Assembly (NCBI RefSeq): GCF_900496995.4
Contig: NC_044018.1
Span: 26,008,001 to 26,072,000, forward strand
From: Aquila chrysaetos chrysaetos
Lineage: Eukaryota > Chordata > Aves > Accipitriformes > Accipitridae
Reading direction: 5' to 3'
DNA: 64,000 nt
Part shown: positions 10,983-21,111 of the stretch, in pieces
Position numbering within the stretch: position 1 is the first letter of the stretch
How the letters are laid out: every line of letters starts with the position of its first letter
Notes under the pieces: model-generated
The model's database searches: none
Seen by the model: only the letters and a program-made list of their open reading frames with translations
What the model was told of the DNA's origin: nothing
Translations under genes and position numbers: made by a program

Positions 10983-13900
10983 CTGTCAGAGACTTGGGAA
11001 AGCAAGGCGCGGTTTAGTCAAACAAGGCGTAGTCTAGCGGCACGAAATAAAAGCTGTCCCGTGTGAGGCCCGCACGAATGCATTCGGTCAATACAGGTAA
11101 GAAGCAGATGCTGTAGCAGAGCCTCCTTGCCGGGCCGTGCCAGCGGGCTTTAGGGGCAAACCAAACAGGGCTCCCAGACCACGGGTCTGGGTTTGTTTCA
11201 CCGGATTTTGCCCAAAGCCAGTCTTGCACTGAAAGAATTGTTAGACCTCACATCCACAGCCCTTGAGGTCCACTGCCAGCATATACTGAAGAAGCACCTG
11301 AAAATGAAATTATGCTAATACATTTAACACACCAGATTTTTTTTTTCTATGGCATTTGGAAAAGCTAAGTATGATTTTTTAAAACTGATTGTTTTGAAGT
11401 GATCTTTTCACTACAGTAATGTTGTGCTTCAGCTTTTCGAGACCCTACTTCTATTGCTGACTCATAGATTTTCCTACCTTTGCATTTTTTTACCCCTCAA
11501 ACAGAAATTTAATTCAGGGAAGGAGCTGCACACAAGAATTATTCTTCTGGGTCTTTTGTTCTGGATATTTCACAACTTCTTCAATTGCCCTAATTATTGG
11601 ATTATAATTTTGCAAACTTTCAGAATTCCTTTCAGGATACTCATTTTGTGCTATCATTTCTGATGAGTACTTACAGGTCTGTCTTCTTTGAAATTCTGCT
11701 TTTGCATCCATTTAATTATAGTGATTTTGCCAACTGCCAGAGTAGCAAAGCTCCTTTCAGCTGTTTTCCACTCACTGTGAGAAGAAATTCCAACAACCTG
11801 ATGCAGAACCCAGCCCACCTTCAGCTAAAGACCCGCTGACACCATAGAGAAAACATCCTATCTATCCCTTGTTCTATTTTGGGCTCATACATTTTTCGAA
11901 AGTTCTCCTCCCTGGTCTCTTGTGAGCATATTAAACTGAATCTTTTCAGAAGACTTTTTTGCAGATTCAGTGACACAGGTTCTGCGTGTCAGATCAGACT
12001 CCTGAGTTAGTTGTATCGCAGCCAGTCTTGGCGGAACACGAATATGATGGGTTATTCCCAAGAAAAACCTGCTGGAGAGCCATGAACTGGAAAGCCCGCT
12101 GAGGGTAAATGGTATCACTGCGACGGCACAGAGTCAGACCAGCTGAAGAGCTGGATCTACAATTAGATATTTATGACATTTTTGGTCTGTTCCTATTCCC
12201 ACACAATTCAAAGTGAAAACACCAGGAAGATGTTGTAGGAAGGGAAAGACGAAGACACGTCTAGACCTCAGTAAGACCAGTAGGCTCAGGTATAAAAGAA
12301 AAAAAAGCCACATGGCTCAGTGGCCAACATTTCCTAGGTGAGGACTATTTTAGCGCTCATGGGGACAGAGTTAAATCAGTGATATGAAAATTGTTGTTTC
12401 TGTATTTGTTAGAGATTTACACAGTGTCTCAGCTGCTTTTTCTTATGCTCATGTTCCCAGGCACTTGTGTCAAGAGGCCACCACCAGTTCGTTCTGTACT
12501 CTCTGACTGTCCCATCCCAAGTCAGTGTGTCTCCATGACAGCCACTCCTGATCTCTGGTTTTTAGTATCCTCTTGAGTATTTCCAGTACAAATAGCTGCA
12601 GCTCCTAAATTCATATTCCACTGAAATGAGTTTAACTTCCTCTGTTCACTCTTTTAATCTACTTCTTGGCCTCCTGGATCCCTCTGCTTCCCCACGTCAT
12701 CCATTTAAGAAGTCTGTCCCCACCCAGCCCAATTATCCCTCTTGTCTGTAGCTGAAGGGGCACTGATTACTCTCCCCAACACCAGACTGGGGAGGATGCA
12801 CCACCTCTAGCACATCAAAAGACAAACTGCATGAGAAGACCGGTGGTGTACAGTCGTGTATAACACAGCCTTTGCAAGGAAGGCCACTGGAGACAGCCTC
12901 ACTGCTCTGCCTGGTTCCCTCCATCAGGCACGCGGCAGTCCATGGGATCTCTGTAAATGTTTTCACAAGTGTTTGCACACCCAGCACAGCTGATGTGTTA
13001 ATGCCAGTGCTTCTGTAAGTCCTTCAAAGCACTCTTCTACCTTCAAAGCCCTCCTGGAGATCCGGAGAGCAAGCAGGGCACGCCAGGCAGAGGTGAGGCA
13101 CCTTCCCCTTATCAACCCTGGCAAAACCCAGGAGGGTGGAGGGTGCCTTTGCTTTTCTGTGGCACCTCCTCCATGTCAGGGGAGGACCTCCAGACACATG
13201 TCAATGTGGAGAAAACATGACCTGCCCCTGTCTTTCCAAAGGCGGGGCAGTGCCTCCTGCATGTGAAGGTGCCCGCACAGCCCTTGAGGGTCTGCAGGTG
13301 GCCAAATCCTGCTCAGGGGCAGCTGCCCTGCAGGAGAGCATCTCTCTCCCTGGTGGGCATTAAGTCTGTGAATAAAGCAATCCAGGCCTCCTACTGAAGT
13401 AACTGGGTTTTCTTAAGTAAAGGTTGGGGGACTGGAGGAAAAAGGAGTAAGGATTTCTGGATTTGCCTTGTTAATGACAAGTTTGTTTTGTCAAGATACC
13501 GTACACAGTATATAATAGACATATCATAGAGGTAATGTTATATATTGTATTCTATAGTAAAATAGTATACAGTGTGTGTGTGTGTGTATGTGTACACACA
13601 TACACGAATCTTCCTCCTGAGTTCAGTTATTGCCAAAAGTATTTCCCAGTTTTCAAGTGTTCATTTATCACAATTTTCTCATGGGGTGGTGCAATCAATA
13701 CTATAAGTTAAATCCAATTTAAACCTTCTAATATCTCTTTCAATGTCAATACTGATTAGACTAAATATCTAATTACTTTATTCTCAGATTTCTTTGTAAA
13801 TAATTTAATTTCTGGAGAAGCACTAACAAAGAACTTGCAGGAATTTTTTTCTAAAGACACTTCCTGCATTTAAAAAAGGAGAGTACTGGGGCTCTAAAGC

Positions 13901-16900
13901 TATGTCCATGCTGCTAAATAAAATGAGACCAAAGACCGTTGTTGGTAACAGGGACCAAAAGGCATGGCCTGGCGGTGTCCGCACTACATCCTGGCCTTGG
14001 ATGACCTCTGGACCTGAAGTGAAATGATGCAAGGGCTGTGCTGCAGCCCACCAAGGTCTAATTTTGGCAGCATCAGCTTAAGATTCTTATCGCCTATGGC
14101 TTGTAGCATGGTGGCGCATAGGGGCACAGGTAGGTTCAAAGGCAGCTGTGTACAGTGAAGGGACCCAAATGTGATGCAACCTTGCCCAAAATCCTGCTAG
14201 GGAATAGTGCCTGGCACATGCTGTCCCCCTGACCCGTGCCGGGGCATTTTGTCTGTGAGCACGAGCTAGCCCTGGCCAAATCCATGGCAGGGACCATGTG
14301 AATAGTGACGTAACTGAGCCTGCCCTCCAGCCCTGCTTTGTTTACCAGTATAGGTGTAACACCCTGCTGCCACCAGGCCCCGAGAGGCTCCAGATGGGGG
14401 GTGCTGGCAGGGGATGACAGTGCTGAGCAGAGCAGGATGCTCAGGACAGCCCTGCTCCTTCTTGGCCTGATCACGGGAAGGCAGAATGTGGAGATGTAAA
14501 GCCTGCTCCCACCCAGACCCAAAGCCCAGATAGCCTCCACTGTGCCTTGAACCACGGATCACTGAGCCCACCATTTCATTGATTGATGACAAGAGTTACC
14601 TCAATCTCCTGGATTCTTTTTAATCTTGGAGAAGATGGAGAAAAAGCCATCTGTGCTTTTTGGATTGATCTTCTTGCTTCTGCTTCTAGTTTTGTTTCTG
14701 GACGTGGATGGTCATGAGCTCCTTTGGACTTTAGAAAGGAATTATGATATGTTAAAGTTAGAAACAACCTTGTTATTAATCTTAAGGGAGCAGAATTTGT
14801 AGCACAGGCCAAAACCACACATATGGCCTGATTTAATGCTTTGTATTTAATAAGGCTTATTTAATGTGAGCTCAGATGAAGATGAATATCTCAGATGAAG
14901 TGTGACGGGGTAGAAATTCTCTGAAATCATGAAATCAGTGCACCACATTTGTGTGCAGAAGAGCGTCCCTACACTAGAGTCCCAGTTGAAGCAACAAGGT
15001 CTTCTGCAGCCTGGCTACAGTGTCCCTGCAGTCATTTCCATTCTTCTCACACTTTAGACATGTGTATCAGAACATTAATTTCCATTAACTTCCACAGAGA
15101 ATTAATTTTAACCTGCATATAAGTGAAAGACTGGAAAATAGGAGACAGGCCAGTGGTTATGGTACTAAACTAGGTCTACAGCTTCCAGAACTACTGCCCA
15201 TTATTTAAACACTTGCACACACTATTTTCCAGATATAAGTTACATATAATGCACAGCTGGCATTTTCCATAGACAGTCCCTTGGGTACAACCATTTTCTG
15301 CTCTAAGATAGCCTCATGCTTACGCGTGGTGCCTTGGAGAAGAGGCTGAGATAACATAGCATTTCTGACTTTTTGAAGATTCATTGCTTCCTATGTATCT
15401 GAGGCAAACGGCTTCAAAATCAACAGGTTTTCATGGGAGCCTAAATGAAAAATATAATATTCTGTAAAATCATAGTAACATAGGCTAATTTAGGTTGGAA
15501 GGGACCTCTAGAGGTCTAGCTCAACCTCCTGCTCAGGCAAGACTAACTTCAGAGTTAGAACAGGTTGCGTAGGGCCTTGCCCACTCATTGTGAAAATTTT
15601 TCTCCTTACAGTCATTTGACCTTTTCATATTCAATGACCCTTATTTATTGGTACAAAAAATGTCCTTAAACAATCTTAAAAAACAGTCTTTAAAATTACC
15701 TTGCATAATGGAAGCTAATTTTATACCAACCTGAAAAAATATGAATTGGCCTTCGTGCCTCCAGAAGTTGGTAACTGGGTATCCACCATGGCCTCGGCAG
15801 GAAAGGAGCCGCAGGGGCCCACTGCAGTTTGGACAGCATTTCCCTGGAGCAAAGACGGTGAGAAATATTTTCTGTACAACACTATTCAGATGAATCCCAT
15901 GTGATACAACGGTTCACTGGTGGTGGATTGCCACTTCTTGTTTGGGGCCCAGAAACTACACTGAGAAAAACTATGCAAAAAACTTTCAAATGTAAGCAAA
16001 AATCAAACTATAATTGCCTTTATTCTGTCCCATTATTAAATTATTAAATATAACTGGCAAAATTATTTCTATTATAGCTTTATTATTTTATCATTTATTA
16101 TCATAATCAGTTTTAGTTGTTTTTAACTTGGCAGTGTCTGGAATATCATACATGTTCTTGTCCAATTTTTCTGGAGGACATCATTCTGTCCTCACAGAGT
16201 GCTTGAGTAATACCTTTCTTTAGCCAAAATGTTCATCAGATCCAGAAATCAGCATGTGCTAGCTCTACTGAGCAATGAAGAGTTGTTTGGAATGGTCTCG
16301 TTAAAAATGTGCATGCATTCTCTATTTGCATTGTTTTGCTCTGGTGACATGACTATGAGGCCTATTTTCCAGTCATCATAGTTTATGAGCAACTTCTTTC
16401 CTGCAAGACTTGCCTCCCAAGTTACTCTAGGGCCCGTGTAATAATGAAGCCAACACTCAGGTCAGCAGGCGCAGCACAGCGGGAAGTTGTCTGCACTGCA
16501 CAGCTTTCTCAGTAGCCTCACTCATGGGCCTGAGAAGGCTGGGAATCAATCTCTAACCATCAGAAATAGGGAATAAAAAAGAAAAAAAAAAAAAGAAAAC
16601 AAACAACTCCTCCCCAAACAGTAAGAAATCTAAAACGCATTGTTGCAAAATCGACTTGCATTTGAATATAAGGAATGGCAGCAGGAAGGTTGGATAATCC
16701 AAAGGGTATCCTCTACTTTGATTTCTTTTATGTTGTGTTCACTTCTGAAGTGTCATTTAATAAACAGCCACGCTCATACTCACGCTGTTGTTTCTGCCTA
16801 GCTTTATCGCATATGGCTGGTCTTAGGTAGATCTTCTTCCCATCCAAAGTCGAGCAGTCGTTGCTGCAGACCACCACCCCGAGGCAGGACTTTTTTAAGA

Positions 16901-18927
16901 TGCGAGAGTTGTGGTTGTTGGTGTTTCTCATGGCCCAGCTGCTGTGGTGCCTCTGAGCATTTTTATCCTCTGAGCTATAGATATGTTTTACATAGGAATC
17001 TGGCCATTCTTGAAACCAGTCTATCTGTCTTACGTCCTGTGGAGAGACCAAAGCAAGCCATGTTTTAGGCTGGGGAAGAGAAAAGGTTGTGCAAGAGCCC
17101 AGAAGACCTGGTCCTCTGCTGGGTGTTCTCTAGCCCGGGTGACTCCAGCACCCTGGCCGGTGGTGCTGGTTGGCAGGAGGGAGCAGTGGAGAGAAGGCAG
17201 AAAACCCACAGCTCCCTGTGGCTCCCCACAAGCCCCAAAGTGTCAGGAAAGCCTGGCCAGGAGGTTCTTCTCACTCACCCATGGGTCCAGCTCTAGTGCA
17301 GGACCTCCCAGGAGAGGAAGATAGGGCGCCTGACATAAAATAGCAGATATTTTCCTTGCAGGCAGCAGTCACCGCCTGACTAACTTCTGTTAGCTTTCAT
17401 GGCAGAGATCCTGCTTTGCCTTTCAGGCTATTCACAGCAGCGTTACACTGAATCATTTAGCTTGATTTGGCTCAACTTACTGGAAAAAGGGCAAATACTG
17501 CATCACACTGAGACTGTGCCCATGTTTGTAGATCTTTAGTTCTGGGCTTTAGTTCGTTTTGGTCTAACCACCGTGAAAGACTTCCGCAGTGATTTTTCTG
17601 AATTCCAAAACAAAGAAACCTGACATCCTCATCAGGGTTTTTTTTCACTGCTACGGACTAAGCAAAAAAAACCCCAGGCCAACACTGTAAGGAACAATAA
17701 AAATAAAACTCAATGAAAAAAAAAAACAAAAAACAAAGGACCAAACACCCATCACCTCAGTGGGTACAGTCAACACAGTAAATGGCAGTAAGCTGTAAAG
17801 CATCTAACATACCTGCTGATGGTTTTGAGGGAAAAGGTCTTGTAGGGGTACAAAAACTTAGTAGGAATTGCCTTGAAGTTGCTGATCCCAGCCACTGAGA
17901 GCCATTACAGCAGCAAGAACATCAGCTCAGATGAGGAAGAGTCCTGCACTCCCCCAGAGCCATCGGATAGAGCAGGGAAGGGTGTGGAGGAAGCCTCCGG
18001 GCTGAAATGCAGGTGAAGGTGACCTTGGGGCGGAGGGCAGGGAAGGAGGCAGCCTGGGACATGGAGGCTTTGGGCGAAGAGCAGTGGCGTGGTAGGGAAG
18101 AGACTGGGATCTGGTAAGAAGACAGGGTCGGGAGGTGAAAGGCAGAGCTGGATGCTGAAGGACTGCAGCAGGAGGAATCTGGCACAAATATGCTGAGGTG
18201 AGGGACAGGGAGATGACATTGGCATGCGGGGTGCTGTGGGCTTTCAGTGGAGAGCACGCTTGAAATTTTTAGATAAGAGGACTAGAAAAGGACTGAGGGA
18301 GGGAAAGATCATTATTCTGCTTCTCAGCAAATCTCCGCAAACACGAAGCAAGCTTTTCCTAGCTGCTCATGAAAGGAGTGTTGCCTGTGTGTGGAAAGCC
18401 AGCCCACTTGCCTGGAGCCCGATCTGCAGCTAGGCTGAGCAGCCAGAGTTGCAAGGCAGTCATGGGTGCTGTGCTCACTCCTCGTAAAGCGCTACCCGGG
18501 GCAAAAAGCAGGTCCTGGGCATCTCTAATTGAGCACCCACAGCAGGAGATAATTTTTTTTCCTCTCTTTCTTTGCACCTCATCCACCAGTAGACTACAAA
18601 GGCAACGCATCTGCAGCATTGCTATTTTTCATGTATCAGCAGGTCTTTCAATAATATGATTAAGGAAAAATACATGGAAACTTCAGTATTTGCTTAATAT
18701 TTTCTAGCTTTTCAGTAAAACACTGTCCCATACCTCGAGGTGCGAAGAGAATAAAGGCAATGAGGCATAGATGACTGAGAAAGTGTGAGATCAGCGGTGA
18801 AATGGTGACAACTGGTCAGAACTGGATAAATTTCTAAGACATAGACACATACCTGGGGAAGTTTGATGTCATTGATATCCCAACTTGTCATTTCTCCATG
18901 TCGGGAAGCAGAGTCCTCCTGCTCCAT
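10369..18927 (-). CDS. GCM1: GCM1 gene, spliced coding span (join partly unresolved)
   Basis: Glial cells missing homolog 1, a nuclear transcription factor that binds DNA through a zinc-containing GCM domain. In mammals it drives trophoblast differentiation; its role in birds is less clear. Coding exons on the minus strand are 18927-18853, 17036-16784, 15843-15731, 14728-14600 and a terminal exon ending at 10369. The first four join in phase and encode 190 residues, carrying the whole GCM domain from SWDIND through [20 protein letters not shown]. Assignment to GCM1 and not GCM2 rests on [23 protein letters not shown], the C-terminal NLYPLR (GCM1 has NLCPLR) and the ELOVL5 neighbour (GCM2 neighbours ELOVL2). 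Between exon 4, which ends on a complete codon, and the terminal exon at least one more exon or boundary is needed to reconcile frame. The total would be roughly the size of mammalian GCM1 (about 430-440 residues). Confidence 0.9.
10983..14599 (-). other. GCM1 intron 4 region; may hide an unrecognised exon
   Basis: The sequence lies between GCM1 exon 4 and the terminal exon. A strong acceptor-like site (TCTAAC branch-like sequence, then TTCTTTCAG) ends at 11229. It opens a phase-0 frame of 44 codons, from [19 protein letters not shown] to a stop at about 11094, with only faint resemblance to the mammalian segment ETQSQGSLP. No donor of the right phase was found, so it is not called as an exon. 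The rest holds a GT microsatellite at about 13570-13600 and no other recognised feature. Confidence 0.35.
13570..13606. repeat. GT dinucleotide microsatellite with adjoining inverted AC part
   Basis: A run of GT units is followed by TATGTGTACACACATACAC, so the GT-rich arm is followed at once by an AC-rich arm. It lies in GCM1 intronic DNA, and length polymorphism is likely. Confidence 0.8.
14600..14728 (-). CDS. GCM1: GCM1 coding exon 4
   Basis: Exactly 43 codons with the acceptor TTTCTAAAG before 14728 and the donor GTAACT after 14600. It encodes [20 protein letters not shown] and then a basic tail running through [10 protein letters not shown]. This is the end of the GCM domain: the HDHPRPE segment carries conserved histidines near the zinc site. 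It is followed by the start of the variable linker. The 43-codon length equals my count of the matching segment of human GCM1 up to its SLPGETQ region. Incoming and outgoing phases are both 0. Confidence 0.93.
14729..15730 (-). other. GCM1 intron 3
   Basis: Intron between exons 3 and 4. It contains a short CR1 3' fragment (about 15465-15610). No other feature was recognised. Confidence 0.85.
15465..15610 (-). mobile_element. CR1 LINE 3'-end fragment
   Basis: The plus strand reads as the reverse complement of a CR1 3' end. It starts with AATCATAGTAACATAGG-like terminal text and continues with GGTTGGAAGGGACCTCTAGA and 'ctcaacctcctgctcagg', typical of CR1 3'UTR. It is a short, old, 5'-truncated insertion inside GCM1 intron 3. 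The left boundary in element terms (plus-strand right end) is blurred. Confidence 0.75.
15731..15843 (-). CDS. GCM1: GCM1 coding exon 3
   Basis: 113 bases: two bases complete the Arg codon from exon 2, followed by 37 codons. The acceptor is TTTGCTCCAG before 15843 and the donor is GTTGGT after 15731. It encodes the core [20 protein letters not shown] and then [17 protein letters not shown], the most conserved block of the GCM domain. The CPNC pair and CRGHGG supply zinc-binding residues. The bird has Cys-Cys where human GCM1 has Arg-Cys before PNC. The frame is clean and there is no sign of decay. Confidence 0.95.
15844..16783 (-). other. GCM1 intron 2
   Basis: AT-rich intron with a mixed A-rich run near 16575-16600. 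No gene or mobile element was recognised. Confidence 0.85.
16784..17036 (-). CDS. GCM1: GCM1 coding exon 2
   Basis: 253 bases (84 codons plus one base) with acceptor CTCTCCACAG and donor GTGAGT. It encodes the N-terminal half of the GCM DNA-binding domain: [20 protein letters not shown], then [57 protein letters not shown] and KARQKQQ. These follow human GCM1 closely and include the basic stretch and [10 protein letters not shown] that contact DNA in the family. The exon is intact. Confidence 0.97.
17037..18852 (-). other. GCM1 intron 1
   Basis: Phase-0 intron, GT(ATGT)...AG. It holds A-rich simple sequence near 17640-17730 and a purine-rich stretch near 17930-18240. No other feature was recognised. 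Confidence 0.85.
18853..18927 (-). CDS. GCM1: GCM1 first coding exon
   Basis: 25 codons starting with [10 protein letters not shown] and ending [11 protein letters not shown], followed by the donor GTATGT. Human GCM1 begins at the matching place and also has SWDIND-KLPQ here. A second in-frame ATG lies nine codons upstream at 18954 (MLKGADDVV), but the 18927 Met fits the family length better. Sequence upstream of the Met lacks a convincing acceptor, so this exon probably runs into 5'UTR toward about 19000. Confidence 0.88.
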
Positions 18928-18989
18928 AACAACATCATCTGCACCTTTCAGCATTTTTTAATTCCTTCCCAAAGTTAGCAAGAAAGAAG

Positions 18990-20926
18990 TTCTCCTGGCT
19001 GCTTTTGAAGTTGACTGGCTGTCAGTACTCTCAAGCAGTTTACAACCAGGAAGCTGTTTCCTGAAGCTAAATGATAGAGAGGCTGCTCATTAAAGATAAA
19101 AATCAGTGTTCTTCTGCCAGAAAAACTTGTTCCATTAAAAGTTTTGCAAGCCGGCAATGCAGTGGAAAATATAGCTTAGAGATAGCCTGTGATGTTACAG
19201 AGGCATCGTTAACAGCAAGCAAATCGTGCCTTTGTCATCTGTTTTGTTTTGCTCTCCTCTCATACCAAGTTTATAGTCACGTAACTCTGCTCACAGGCTC
19301 TTTGTACATCTGATCTGACTCTGGCTCAATATTTCCAGAGCCAAACTGAATGAGCAACTCAGCGGCTGCTAAGGGGTCTTTGAATCGCTGCTTACCCAGT
19401 AGATATTACACATGCTGCACATGACAAAGGCGAGCAACAAGAGGGGACTGCTACATCATTTCAGATGAAATGGCGCTCAACCATTTCAAATATCGTTGGC
19501 ATCTCTGAGAGCTTACCAATTGCTTGAGGGATGTGTAGAAAAAGATGTTGGGCTACTTGCATTTTCCTATCTCGACAGCAGACTGAAGTAAAAAAACCCA
19601 CCGAGGTATGTTTGTTAAAACCAACAGGTTTTGCCTGAAACCTTGTAAAGCAGGTGGTTGCTCTACTCCAAATTTCAGTACCAGCCAAGGTTAATACCAC
19701 ATCCTCAGGGATCCCAGGCATGAAAAAGTTTTGGGGTTTGTTTCCTCTGGCAAGGAGAGAAAAGGCAAATCAGAAAATGGACAGGCCAGTTTTCTCTTTC
19801 TGGAAAGTGGAAAAGCTTCAAAGGTTTCAGGAAAGTCACTGTAATTTATGCCAATTAAGGATTTGTTAAAGACTACTGAGTAGTGGGAGAAGTAAAATCT
19901 ACTTGATGAGATTCTATTTCATAGACTTCATTAAGCATAATTGATTTTATTGTTATTTTTGGCCCTGCATATGCACAGCCCTTGGAAAGTGACTTAGCTT
20001 TCATGTCCTTAGTTTACCCATTTATAAAATACCTGTGATCTTAATTTCTCCTGTTATACTATCATCTCTAAAGCAAGAGTCTGTGGATGTTTGCAGGGCA
20101 GTTGAGGCGTTTGGCTGTATGGTGCTCTGGCAGTGTAGTCAGAGCCCCACTGCCCCACTCTGTGGCTCAGGCTGGGGGCGGGGAGGAGAAAGAAGGCTAC
20201 GGCAGAGCACCCCCCATGGGAAAAGACCCCACAGAAGGATGCCTGGTAGTCAGCACCACTGTGCTCAGGAATTTGAACAGAGGCTGGTTCTTGGAGGGCA
20301 ACTAACCCATCACAGGTTCAAAAAAGATACTAGACCAGAGAAGAAGGGAACGTCACTGCTCAGAAGTACAAGCAGCTGTAAGAAACATCAGGTCTTCATA
20401 TATATTCATATTGCACTACTATGAAGGTGGAGGTAGTAAAGTCAGGACAAACAAAATATGAGCTGTGTTGGAAAACTAAGCGGAATTTACTAAATAAATG
20501 ACCTTTGACTATTGTGTGCTCTAAAACATGAAATGTTTTGTTATATAATTCAAAATTATAGTCTCATTGCTTTTAAAATTACTTTTCAAAATGTCATGGC
20601 TTAGAAATTGATTTTTAATTTCCTTCTTCTTACAGAAAATGGAATATTTCTTCTTTTATGTTACACTGATAGAGATAAACCAATAATTAAATACTACCTT
20701 AAAGTTTAATGAAAGACACAGATAATTTCATGATAATACACACAAAAAAATGAAGTTACAGAGAATCATACATATTTAGCTACTTGCAGGCAAAGACTGC
20801 AACAGTAGCAAAAACTTTGAGTGATAATTACAGGATGATGTGGCATATTAAATTTCTGATTGTTGTTTGTATAGCTTTAATCATTACTAAAGTGTAGCAG
20901 CTTTAGAAATTGTAAGTTCTGAAACA
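18990..20926. other. Intergenic DNA upstream of GCM1
   Basis: AT-rich with no recognised gene. The GCM1 promoter should lie at the left part of this stretch if exon 1 is not split, but I see no CpG island and no decisive core promoter. Confidence 0.4.
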
Positions 20927-21111
20927 TTTTTTTCTTTCTTTTTTCTCTCCTCTCCTCTCCTCTCCTCTCCTCTCCTCTCCTCTCCTCTCCTCTCCTCTCC
21001 TCTCCTCTCCTCTCCTCTCCTCTCTTCTCCTCTCCTTCCCTCCCCTCCCCTTCCCTTCCCTTCCCTTCCCTTCCCTTCCCTTCCCTTCCCTTCCCTTCCC
21101 TTCCCTTCCCC
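20927..21111. repeat. 185-nt uninterrupted polypyrimidine tract, (TCTCC)n then (TTCCC)n
   Basis: Every base from 20927 to 21111 is C or T. It starts with a T-rich lead, continues as a pure TCTCC pentamer array (about 20946-21025), passes through a short mixed zone and ends as a TTCCC array (about 21046-21110). The minus strand is correspondingly pure purine. Such tracts can form triplex (H-) DNA and are unstable in length. Apparent long frames on the minus strand here are repeat artefacts. Confidence 0.97.

Noticed and set aside
10369..18927. GCM2 as the identity of the GCM-domain gene
   Set aside because: GCM2 has FDQFREWPDGYVRFIY where this gene has [15 protein letters not shown]; the C-terminal NLYPLR and the ELOVL5 neighbour fit GCM1.
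18927..18954. Upstream in-frame ATG (MLKGADDVV) as the GCM1 start
   Set aside because: The family start aligns with MEQEDS at 18927; the upstream Met adds residues with no match in mammals, though it cannot be excluded without transcript data.
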